This document shows, in pieces, positions 7,801 to 12,692 of a DNA stretch of 12,692 nt. Source of the stretch: an uncultured Collinsella sp. (GTDB lineage Bacteria; Actinomycetota; Coriobacteriia; Coriobacteriales; Coriobacteriaceae); the NCBI GenBank assembly GCA_958427895.1, contig CAUADW010000046.1:1-12692 (forward strand). Reading direction: 5' to 3'. Made by a program: the position numbers and the translations under genes. The first letter of the stretch is position 1; the number at the start of each line of letters is the position of its first letter. A model generated the notes under the pieces. The model was given only the letters and a program-made list of their open reading frames with translations, did not search any database and was not told the origin of the DNA.

Positions 7801-9226
7801 CAAAACCCTCGAGGAACGAGCCGCAGCCCGCAGAGCACGCCTCGTTGACGACGATATCGGTCAGCACGCCGTGGTTGAGCCAGATGGCCTTCATATCCTG
7901 TCCGCCGATGTCGAGCACGAAGGTCGCATCGGGAACGCATGCGCACGTGGCGCGGGCGTGCGCGACCGTCTCGACCGTATGGTAGTCGGCGTGGAACGCG
8001 CGCGCGAAAAGCTCCTCGCCGTATCCCGTGGTGCCCACGGCATCGATCGCAAGCGTGACTCCCGCTGTCTCCCAGCGGTTCTTCAAGCTGACAAGACCCT
8101 GTTGGGCGACGTCGAGCGGTCTGCCGTTATTAGACGCGTAGAACGAATCGACAAGCTCACCCGCCTCATCGACCAGGGCGAACTTGGTCGTCGTGCTCCC
8201 CGAATCGATACCGAGCGCCACACGCACCGTCTCTCCGGGCGCATACGCATCCGGACCCTTTGCCGGCGTCTCTTTGCCATGGCGTGCCGTAAAATCCGCC
8301 TGCTCGGCAGGTGTGGCAAAAAAGGGCTGGGCAAGACGTCCCTCCCCGCTTGCGGGCGCGACCGTCTCGAGCTTACCCAGCCGGACAAAAGCGTCGGGAA
8401 GGTCGATCGGTTGGGACGATGCGAACATGTCGGTCAGCGACAGGGCGGCACCGCGCGCGACCATGATCTGCGGATCGCGCGGGACGATAACCTGATCGTC
8501 CGATAGATTCAGTTGCTCCCGGAACACGCGGACCAGCGTGGGGTTGTAGGCGAGCGTACCGCCCTCGAAAATTACCGGCGGCTCGATGTCGATACCCTGG
8601 GCCAGACCGCCGATCGTTTGGCGGGCGACCGCGTGAAGCGCCGAAAGCGCCAGGTCGGTGGTAGGAATGCCCTCGTTGAGCAGCGGCTGGATATCGGTCT
8701 TTGCGTACACGCCGCAGCGGCCCGAGACCTCGTGGACGGTCGTTCCCCGGCTTGCGAGCTGCTCGAACTCGCCCGATTCGGTGCCGACCCCCATGAGCTT
8801 TGCCATCTCGTCGATAAATGCACCGGTACCGCCTGCGCACGAGCCGTTCATGCGCATGTCGGCAACCTCGATGTCTCCCTTATCGTTGGTGCGGAAGAAG
8901 ATCATCTTGGCGTCTTGGCCGCCCAGCTCGATGGCGCAGCGCGTCTGCGGATAGAACCTGCTGATCGCGAGCGCGTTGGCGACCACCTCCTGAACGTACG
9001 AGGCGCCCAGCGCGGTCGCGATATCGCGCGCACCCGAGCCGGTCACCGCAACGCGCAGCGACTCATGGGGAAAGCGCTCGGCGAGCTCGCCGAGCATGGC
9101 GCGCACGCTCGCTGTCTGACACGCCCCGTGGCGGCGATATCCCCACCACGCCTCGGTCATATCCTCGTGCATCGCGTAAACTTTGGTCGTCGTCGACCCT
9201 ACGTCCAGTCCTACTAGCAACGCCAT
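4787..9226 (-). CDS. Giant acyl-CoA dehydratase activase-related protein (two activase modules, Cys4 patch, DUF2229, dehydratase-like modules)
   Basis: This 1479-residue protein joins parts that are usually separate. Residues 4-265 form an activase (BcrAD/BadFG ATPase) with LDVGSTTTK (7-15) and GGQD (102-105), and cysteines C130 (NGSCAGGTG) and C171 (SGRCGVY). Residues 337-595 repeat it: LGIDSGSTTTK (338-348), GGQD (441-444), C464/C468 (NEACSAGCGS) and C503. In HgdC-type activases equivalent cysteines hold a 4Fe-4S cluster between two subunits; the duplication could therefore build the dimer in one chain. A Cys4 patch follows (C627, C630, C634, C653). DUF2229 begins near 721, and later segments resemble the 2-hydroxyglutaryl-CoA dehydratase fold, with VCFPAK (772-777), ICFPAQ (1119-1124) and FGCLPN (1416-1421). 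ATP-driven low-potential electron transfer is expected; the substrate is unknown. The ATG at 9224-9226 has GGAG a few bases upstream. There are no signal peptide or membrane segments. It is co-transcribed with the tetR gene. Confidence 0.9.
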   Translation of the reverse strand: MALLVGLDVGSTTTKVYAMHEDMTEAWWGYRRHGACQTASVRAMLGELAERFPHESLRVAVTGSGARDIATALGASYVQEVVANALAISRFYPQTRCAIELGGQDAKMIFFRTNDKGDIEVADMRMNGSCAGGTGAFIDEMAKLMGVGTESGEFEQLASRGTTVHEVSGRCGVYAKTDIQPLLNEGIPTTDLALSALHAVARQTIGGLAQGIDIEPPVIFEGGTLAYNPTLVRVFREQLNLSDDQVIVPRDPQIMVARGAALSLTDMFASSQPIDLPDAFVRLGKLETVAPASGEGRLAQPFFATPAEQADFTARHGKETPAKGPDAYAPGETVRVALGIDSGSTTTKFALVDEAGELVDSFYASNNGRPLDVAQQGLVSLKNRWETAGVTLAIDAVGTTGYGEELFARAFHADYHTVETVAHARATCACVPDATFVLDIGGQDMKAIWLNHGVLTDIVVNEACSAGCGSFLEGFAKNLGIAVEDIATEAFSSKAPAVLGSRCTVFMNSSVVSEQRRGKGPGDIMAGLCRSIIENVFTKVIRVSNLNRLGDKVVVQGGTFRNDAVLRAFEQYLGKPVTRAPHPGLMGAIGIALLAREECRKGDAGTSFIGLDAVERFEHREFGGVTCRRCNNRCQRAVVAFGDGSLYVTGNRCPRGGAISWDELVREVPAAEELRPQGACEAQAPGTGRDRTAAAPNLFVDREKLLFESYPTVPVSGGRDVTIGIPRVLEFWDTMPFWSTFFSTLGFKVRVSGRSTKAMYERGLAHVTSDTVCFPAKLVHGHIRNLVDAGVDRIFMPIITTVPTENTASTSEWMCAVVKGYPYVMRNSDNPEERFGVPFDTPLFHWYDEGDRNRQLKAWCKETFDIDADLVAKATEQADRAQETFENQLQLRGRQVLENVREDGGYAVVIASRPYHNDPLVNHGLPKLFSERGIPVLTPDAVPGVCNVDLSNSRIDIVNNYHARMLSCAVIVASTPELELVQMGSFGCGHDAYLTDEIARMMGEMGSKVPMMIKLDESDVAGPMGIRVRSFIESVNRRRAEERAEGARVHAVHPLDDPYKVKYTKRDRHDKIALVPNTSHAFCRLMTAAMRNQGVRAEALDIGREDAIRLGKRYVHNDICFPAQIVIGEALAALESGKYDPHDVAVVTGKYIGDCRLTHYMPLLRRALDDAGYDYVPVLTNDDVDAHNAHPGFKLGLGPSIQIAYGLPMIDALEAMLRRIRPYELEKGAADAAFDRALDEVIEGMERSGLRGQATGFKRALAIMDAVPYDRSNPHPTVLIVGEYLLNFHLGANHEIERYLEDNGLEVIEARMTDVIRKTYFYKHAQSREFHVDLSLPEKAWYATADNLFELAHDRCDRLGAASPLYEPPTRMPELVRASDKILHHTFDAGEGVLIPAEILEHAKRGCRNFVILQPFGCLPNHVVGRGLIHALKEQYPTAQFLPLDYDPDVSFANVENRLQMLIMNAKAQGCGEAHGETA

Positions 9227-9275
9227 AATGCTCCGTCTCTCGCATTTTTCCTGCTAGAGATATACCACTCTACGT

Positions 9276-9296
9276 AATACAACAGACTGTTGTATT
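9276..9296 (-). promoter_or_regulatory. 21-bp perfect palindrome, candidate TetR operator
   Basis: AATACAACAG (9276-9285) and CTGTTGTATT (9287-9296) are perfect 10-base inverted repeats around a single A. The centre is 60 bases upstream of the activase start. Size, symmetry and odd centre are typical of TetR-dimer operators. A -10-like TATATC lies downstream on the minus strand at 9259-9264, so a bound protein would cover the expected -35 region. No clear -35 box was found. The regulator is probably the TetR protein encoded at the end of this unit. Confidence 0.75.
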
Positions 9297-9313
9297 TAAA
9301 CTCCGTATAAATA

Positions 9314-9341
9314 GCGGCTGCCGAAACGCTTCAGCAGCCGC
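9314..9341 (-). terminator. Probable terminator of the DUF2798 gene
   Basis: GCGGCTGC (9314-9321) and GCAGCCGC (9334-9341) form a perfect 8-bp stem with a 12-base loop. On the minus strand it is followed by TATTTATA, a broken T-rich tail. It lies about 165 bases after the stop of the upstream membrane-protein gene and before the activase operator, so it can insulate the activase unit from readthrough. Confidence 0.55.
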
Positions 9342-9453
9342 CGAATGCACCAACAGATTGTTCTGCGCGCTAGCACGCCGGGCAACGGAGCAGCACGGGC
9401 CCTCCGGTCATGCGCACCGCTCACGCCCGCGATGTCGCCGAGAGAGCTATCCA

Positions 9454-9505
9454 CGCTTAGGGCTCCAACCAAGCAAGTCGCCCGCGCTCAGCAGATCCCT
9501 AAGCG
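9454..9505 (-). repeat. Inverted repeat in the 3' region of the DUF2798 gene
   Basis: CGCTTAGGG (9454-9462) and CCCTAAGCG (9497-9505) are perfect 9-base inverted repeats with a 34-base spacer, beginning just after the membrane-protein stop codon. Next to it GCGAG/CTCGC makes a further short stem that overlaps the stop. No T run follows. Function unknown; it may protect the mRNA 3' end. Otherwise the stretch 9342-9507 shows no gene. Confidence 0.45.
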
Positions 9506-9507
9506 AG

Positions 9508-10056
9508 CTACTCGCACTCAGGAGCCATAGCCTGCTCCAAGAGCTCGGCATGCTCCTCCTCGAAAACCGTCCCCACAGGGAAGGCGCGACGGAAGACGAA
9601 GTGGGAAATCGGACCGGCTACCAAAAGGTTCCACGGCAGCGCCATCACAAAATTATGCGGGATGTTGATCATCCAGATCGCGGGCACGGAATACAGGTTC
9701 GCAAGGATGCCGCCGGGCATGTGCGTCAGACCCTCGCAGGCACCGTACAGCGACATGATGATGACCATGGGGACGACCATGCAGGAGCTGACGGCAAGCG
9801 TCATAGCGAGCGGCGAGCTCTTGCCCGGAGTAACCAGGAACTTGAAGGCGAAGCCTTTGGCCAGCGGGCTGGCGATAAACCAGTCGCAGCACATGGCAAA
9901 GACGTAGGCAACGGGGAAGCCGAGCCATGCAGCGGCAATGACCTCGCCGTTGATGGCCCCATGCTGCAGGGCAACGTTGTAGATGCTCATCCAGAGCACC
10001 ATGCAAAAGCACATGATAAAGGTGAACAGCAGGCTCTCTCGTTTGTTGATAGGCAT
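9508..10056 (-). CDS. DUF2798-type small integral membrane protein
   Basis: The 182-residue protein is mostly hydrophobic and appears to hold four membrane segments, at about 9-30, 40-62, 85-107 and 128-157, with the second half resembling the first. The first segment (FTFIMCFCMVLWMSIYN) and the pattern of a strand ending in a FPVAYV-like segment followed by charged residues fit the DUF2798 family, whose members contain one or two such two-helix units. The role of that family is not known, so no function is offered. The C-terminus is short, charged and probably cytoplasmic. The start at 10054-10056 (MPINKRES) is chosen over the upstream in-frame start at 10114-10116 because an AGAAAGGA ribosome-binding sequence lies upstream, although at a long distance of about 11 bases, and because the extra 20 residues look non-native. 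It stands alone between hairpins. Confidence 0.72.
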   Translation of the reverse strand: MPINKRESLLFTFIMCFCMVLWMSIYNVALQHGAINGEVIAAAWLGFPVAYVFAMCCDWFIASPLAKGFAFKFLVTPGKSSPLAMTLAVSSCMVVPMVIIMSLYGACEGLTHMPGGILANLYSVPAIWMINIPHNFVMALPWNLLVAGPISHFVFRRAFPVGTVFEEEHAELLEQAMAPECE

Positions 10057-10104
10057 AAAGGGCGAAATCCTTTCTGTGTTACGCCGCAATACCACGCAAC
10101 AAAA

Positions 10105-10151
10105 ACGGGCGGGCAAGATGGAGTTACTGGGACTTCATCTCGCCCGCCCGT
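10105..10151 (-). terminator. Long terminator hairpin between the exporter and DUF2798 genes
   Basis: ACGGGCGGGC (10105-10114) pairs with GCCCGCCCGT (10142-10151), and after one mismatch AGATGGAGT (10116-10124) pairs with ACTTCATCT (10132-10140) with one wobble, leaving a seven-base loop. On the minus strand the stem is followed directly by TTTTTG. This is a very stable intrinsic terminator signal in the direction of the exporter gene, 130 bases after its stop. It also lies 49 bases before the DUF2798 start, so it could be a leader attenuator of that gene. Confidence 0.85.
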
Positions 10152-10245
10152 GGTACGTGCGCCTGCGACTACTTATGTGATGGAACTACCCTAACACGAA
10201 CGGCGCGCGCTTCGTAAGCGTTGAGTTTGTGGAGATGCTCGGCGT

Positions 10246-10281
10246 ATTGGTGCAAAGTAACCTGCCCCCCCTTGCACCAAT
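10246..10281 (-). repeat. Hairpin at the stop codon of the exporter gene, G-run loop
   Basis: ATTGGTGCAA (10246-10255) and TTGCACCAAT (10272-10281) are perfect 10-base inverted repeats with a 16-base loop. The right arm touches the last base of the TAA stop codon. On the minus strand the loop opens with seven consecutive G. No T run follows, so it is not a classical terminator; it may protect the mRNA end or slow ribosome or polymerase. Confidence 0.6.
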
Positions 10282-11849
10282 TAGCTAGTGTGGCGCCAGC
10301 GGGGATCGGTGAGAGTTCTCGCTACGCCCAAGCCAACGGGCAGGAACGCCACGATGAGCACCGCACGCACAAACCAGCCAAGCATATTAACCGTGTCAAA
10401 CGTGCACATGTAGTACATCGAGCGATACAGATACAGCCCCGGTACCATGATGACAATCGATGGCACCGTGAGGGCGATGCGTGGGTAGGTGAGCTTGATT
10501 TCGGCCAGGCTTGCCAGCAGGCCCGATACGAGCGCCCCGATAAATGCAGCCGCCTCGGGAGGCATGCCTACGCTCAAGCCCAGGAAGGGAAGCATCGTCG
10601 GCGCATCGACGAGCGTAAGGCGCAAGGTATTGGACACGGCGCCGATGAGCCCGGCCGCTGCGGCCATCTTTACCGGGCTGTTAAACATAACCGAGAAGCC
10701 AAATACACCGATAAAGCTCATCAGTATGCACAAGAGCGTAAGAGCCAACGGTGAGAGGCCGAGCGGGGCGAAGTCATCCGGCGCCAGCCCCACGCATTCG
10801 GCAACCATCCAGCCTACGAGGGTCGCCATCACAATAATTGACACAGCATACGAAAGACGCTCGATGCCGCTTCGCATATCGAGCTTTGCGATGTCGAGGC
10901 CTGCCGTAATGAGGGGAAAGCCGGGAATCACAAAGAGCATGGCACCGATATAGCCTTCTTGGTGCGACATTGCCCCCGGAATGACCTGGCCAAGGCCGAG
11001 CAACGCCAGCAAATACGAGATGCAGGCCAGCGCGACGCCAAACGTCAAAGCGCTAAACTGGCCGAGGCCCTGCTTGAGGATATGAGAGCGGGCAAAGTTA
11101 CCGACGCCCGCGCCCACGAACGCACATGCCATCTCAATGGGACCGCCACCAAGTAAAAAGACAAAGGCGCCACAGGCGCAGGCCGCCGCAAGGCCCTGTT
11201 GCCAAGGCGCGTAATCGGGTTTTGAGCTCTCAACGGTCTTGAGCATCTCGTGATACTCATGCACCGTAAAACGGCGGCCATATGTCTCGATTTCCTTTAG
11301 GAAGCTCTCCATCATCCAAATGCGATGGGTATTGACGCCCGTTGTGGGCAGGCTGACGACCTCGTTAAAGCAATGGCCGTCCTCGATGCAGGTGCACTCA
11401 AACGACAAGAGGCTCAAGTCGACGTGAATGGTGATGCCGAGCACCGCGGCAACGCGATTCATGGTGTCGCGCACGCGCCAGGCGCCCGTGCCGCTTGCCA
11501 GCATGAGCATGCCGGTACGGCAGACAATCGAAGACTTGTCGGTGAGCGGGGCATCCACGGCGAGCTCATCGCCCGCGGTCACGATCTGGCGCCAGTCAGT
11601 TTTCATATGGAGCGCGCCGGCACGGACACCGTGGTGCATGGGGGCTCTCGAAAGCAGCGAGTCAAGGCGCAAAGGCTGTGGGGGCTCCGCCGATTCGTCC
11701 TCAACCTCATCAGCCTCTTCATCCACTAGGTCAAATGAGTCAAGCGATGCTGGCTCGCGACGGTCGATCAGCTCCTCGTCCTCATCATCAAAGTAATTGA
11801 ACTGATCGAGCATGTCCTCTTCGATTGCGCGCTCGCTCGCATCGTCCAT
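10281..11849 (-). CDS. ThrE-family threonine/serine exporter
   Basis: The 522-residue membrane protein combines the two ThrE parts. Residues 107-355 correspond to the N-terminal DUF1212 half: a soluble front part (GMLMLASGTGAWRVRDTMNR, then a region with several cysteines at 152-160) followed by helices with the conserved FVIPGFPLITAGLDIAKLD (306-324). Residues 365-512 correspond to the ThrE_2 half, with VPSIVIMVPGLYLYRSMYY (462-480). About ten membrane segments are expected. ThrE of Corynebacterium exports threonine and serine driven by the proton gradient; the substrate here is inferred. The first 57 residues are strikingly acidic and disordered-looking, which is unusual. The start at 11847-11849 is chosen because AAGGGAG lies about nine bases upstream; an in-frame ATG at 11880-11882 would overlap that signal. 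The gene appears monocistronic, with hairpins after it. Confidence 0.87.
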   Translation of the reverse strand: MDDASERAIEEDMLDQFNYFDDEDEELIDRREPASLDSFDLVDEEADEVEDESAEPPQPLRLDSLLSRAPMHHGVRAGALHMKTDWRQIVTAGDELAVDAPLTDKSSIVCRTGMLMLASGTGAWRVRDTMNRVAAVLGITIHVDLSLLSFECTCIEDGHCFNEVVSLPTTGVNTHRIWMMESFLKEIETYGRRFTVHEYHEMLKTVESSKPDYAPWQQGLAAACACGAFVFLLGGGPIEMACAFVGAGVGNFARSHILKQGLGQFSALTFGVALACISYLLALLGLGQVIPGAMSHQEGYIGAMLFVIPGFPLITAGLDIAKLDMRSGIERLSYAVSIIVMATLVGWMVAECVGLAPDDFAPLGLSPLALTLLCILMSFIGVFGFSVMFNSPVKMAAAAGLIGAVSNTLRLTLVDAPTMLPFLGLSVGMPPEAAAFIGALVSGLLASLAEIKLTYPRIALTVPSIVIMVPGLYLYRSMYYMCTFDTVNMLGWFVRAVLIVAFLPVGLGVARTLTDPRWRHTS

Positions 11850-11964
11850 ATAGGCGCTCCCTTCCTTCCGACTAACCCCCATCCTAGACAGCGACGGCTA
11901 AAGGAAACATAAAAGAGACAACTGTCATGCGAGACATGTGCACAATAGCCGTTGGGTAGTCGTT

Positions 11965-12004
11965 GAGGACGTTCTTGAATGACTAGTCGTTTAAGAACAT
12001 CCCC
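11965..12004. repeat. REP-like 40-bp imperfect palindrome
   Basis: GAGGACGTTCTTGAAT (11965-11980) and GTTTAAGAACATCCCC (11989-12004) flank the perfect palindrome GACTAGTC (11981-11988). Of 20 opposed positions, 16 pair normally, two are G-T wobbles and two mismatch. The outer arms approximate GGGGACGTTCTT, a sequence type often seen in dispersed intergenic palindromes linked to Y1/RAYT transposases. No transposase gene lies in the window and only one copy is seen here, so the class is inferred. Confidence 0.5.
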
Positions 12005-12078
12005 AAGTGCCAACCAGGGCAACATCGCAGGTAGAGGACGGACAGCGAGCGGCGTCCAGGGCGAACAAGTTGGCATGA

Positions 12079-12119
12079 AAAAGGCAAGGCATAGACCTTC
12101 TGGTCATGCCTTGCCTTTT
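12079..12119 (-). terminator. Bidirectional-looking terminator after metG
   Basis: AAAAGGCAAGGCAT (12079-12092) pairs with ATGCCTTGCCTTTT (12106-12119), and after a single bulged A the stem continues GACC/GGTC with a TTCT loop, giving 18 pairs. On the minus strand the stem ends in a run of five T. It is the real transcription stop for metG; the A run on the other side would let it work in both directions. Confidence 0.85.
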
Positions 12120-12161
12120 GAATGACAAATTGTCGCCCTGGGCGGCGCGCAGCGTCGAGCC

Positions 12162-12189
12162 GTTACGCGGGTTGGAAAACCCGCGTAAC
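12162..12189 (-). terminator. First hairpin directly after the metG stop codon
   Basis: GTTACGCGGGTT (12162-12173) and AACCCGCGTAAC (12178-12189) are perfect 12-base inverted repeats around a four-base loop, three bases after the stop codon. On the minus strand it is followed by GGCTCG, not T, so it is likely a 3'-end stabilising or pausing hairpin placed ahead of the true terminator at 12079-12119. Confidence 0.6.
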
Positions 12190-12192
12190 CCC

Positions 12193-12692
12193 CTAGCACA
12201 TCTTTGCGCCGGCGGGGATGGAAGCGTCGAGCTGAATCAGATTGAGGCGCTCCTCGCCCTCCTCCTCGTGAATAGCGCTGATGAGCATGCCGCAGCTGGG
12301 GATGCCCATCATCTTGCGCGGAGGAAGGTTGGTGATGGCGAGCAGGGTCTTGCCGACCAGGTCCTCGGGCTCATAGTATTCATGGATGCCAGAAAGGATG
12401 GTGCGGTCGGTACCGGTACCGTCGTCGAGCGTAAAGTTCAGCAGCTTCTTGGACTTCTTGACGGCTTCGCACGCCTTGACCTTCACAGCGCGGAAATCGC
12501 TCTTGGAGAAGGTATCAAAGTCGACAAACTCCTCGAACAGCGGCTCGACGGCGATCTTAGAGTAATCGAGCGTAGGCTTGAGCGATTTGACGAACGGGCT
12601 CGAGGCGTTGCCGGCCTCGGCGGCCTTGGCGGCAGCAGCACCGGACTGGAAACCCTTCTCGGGCTTCATGTGCGGGAACAGCAGGACGTCGC
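12193..12692 (-). CDS. metG: Methionyl-tRNA synthetase, C-terminal part with tRNA-binding domain
   Basis: The gene enters from the right edge, so only the last 165 codons are present. The fragment begins DVLLFPHMKPEKGF, which matches the LFPR-type segment at the end of the MetRS catalytic and anticodon part; this, and the frame staying open to the edge, argue against a separate small gene starting at the ATG of 12667-12669. A low-complexity Ala/Gly linker follows. The last 108 residues are an EMAP/Trbp111-like oligonucleotide-binding domain: FDTFSKSDFRAVKVKACEAV, KKSKKLL, ILSGIHEYYEPEDLVGKTL and NLPPRKMMGIPSCGMLISA. In MetRS this domain mediates dimer formation and tRNA binding. The enzyme charges initiator and elongator tRNA-Met in the cytoplasm. 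It is the last gene before two hairpins, and the stop is TAG. The fusion could be confirmed only with sequence beyond the edge. Confidence 0.88.
   Translation of the reverse strand, partial: DVLLFPHMKPEKGFQSGAAAAKAAEAGNASSPFVKSLKPTLDYSKIAVEPLFEEFVDFDTFSKSDFRAVKVKACEAVKKSKKLLNFTLDDGTGTDRTILSGIHEYYEPEDLVGKTLLAITNLPPRKMMGIPSCGMLISAIHEEEGEERLNLIQLDASIPAGAKMC

Larger units (their letters stand above)
11850..12192. other. 343-base gene-free spacer between metG and the exporter gene
   Basis: No convincing gene is present. From right to left it contains two metG hairpins (12162-12189 and 12079-12119), a REP-like palindrome (11965-12004) and the exporter leader. In the leader ACGGCTA (11895-11901) and TAGCCGT (11946-11952) form a 7-base inverted repeat around an AT-richer core, and GACA/TGTC repeats lie inside it. 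No clear -35/-10 pair for the exporter gene could be assigned. Confidence 0.6.

Noticed and set aside
9358..10194. Plus-strand open frame of 278 codons spanning the DUF2798 region
   Set aside because: It crosses a terminator hairpin and antisense coding sequence, has no good ribosome-binding site and no domain features.
11949..12004. CRISPR-like repeat array
   Set aside because: Only two copies of an 8-base repeat and one palindrome are present, with no regular spacing and no cas genes.
11768..12076. Minus-strand open frame overlapping the exporter N-terminus
   Set aside because: It is out of frame with the exporter, has no recognisable features and runs through the REP-like palindrome.
12193..12669. 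Stand-alone tRNA-binding protein starting at the ATG 12667-12669
   Set aside because: The frame stays open to the window edge and the upstream residues DVLLFPH resemble MetRS just before its linker, so a MetRS C-terminus is more likely.

Overview
The window looks like a chromosomal segment of a GC-rich, anaerobic gut actinobacterium of the Coriobacteriia, most likely Collinsella or a close relative. This rests on the high GC content, a ClpC-type unfoldase with an actinobacterial-style Gly/Ala/Pro tail, a very large fused acyl-CoA dehydratase activase typical of strict anaerobes, and the general look of the proteins. It is an inference, because no marker gene such as 16S rRNA is present. All eight convincing genes lie on the minus strand, so transcription runs from high to low coordinates.

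In transcription order from the right edge: (i) the 3' end of methionyl-tRNA synthetase with its C-terminal tRNA-binding domain, followed by two strong hairpins; (ii) a 343-base gene-free spacer with a 40-bp imperfect palindrome that resembles a REP element; (iii) a ThrE-family threonine/serine exporter with an unusually acidic N-terminus; (iv) a small membrane protein of DUF2798 type, with a 20-bp terminator-like hairpin between it and the exporter; (v) a two-gene unit made of a 1479-residue protein (two activase modules, a Cys4 patch, DUF2229 and dehydratase-like modules) and a TetR-family regulator whose start overlaps the end of the large gene; (vi) clpC; (vii) a toxin-antitoxin pair of a RelB/DinJ-like antitoxin and a PIN-domain toxin joined by an ATGA overlap; (viii) the first 37 codons of a pepD-type dipeptidase at the left edge.

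The best regulatory signals are two near-perfect palindromes. A 21-bp palindrome (10-bp arms around one base) lies 50 bases upstream of the activase start and is a strong candidate operator for the TetR protein encoded in the same unit. This suggests an autoregulated circuit controlling an ATP-driven iron-sulfur electron-transfer protein. A 31-bp inverted repeat (12-bp arms) overlaps the -10 element just upstream of the antitoxin and is a likely autoregulatory operator.

The most interesting candidate for an undescribed system is the activase plus TetR unit: a whole electron-injection machine that apparently sits on one polypeptide, with a dedicated regulator and no recognisable substrate enzyme in the window. 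The other items (ClpC leader hairpin, REP-like palindrome, PIN toxin paired with a DinJ-type antitoxin) are smaller but testable. No IS element, CRISPR array, tRNA or rRNA was seen.
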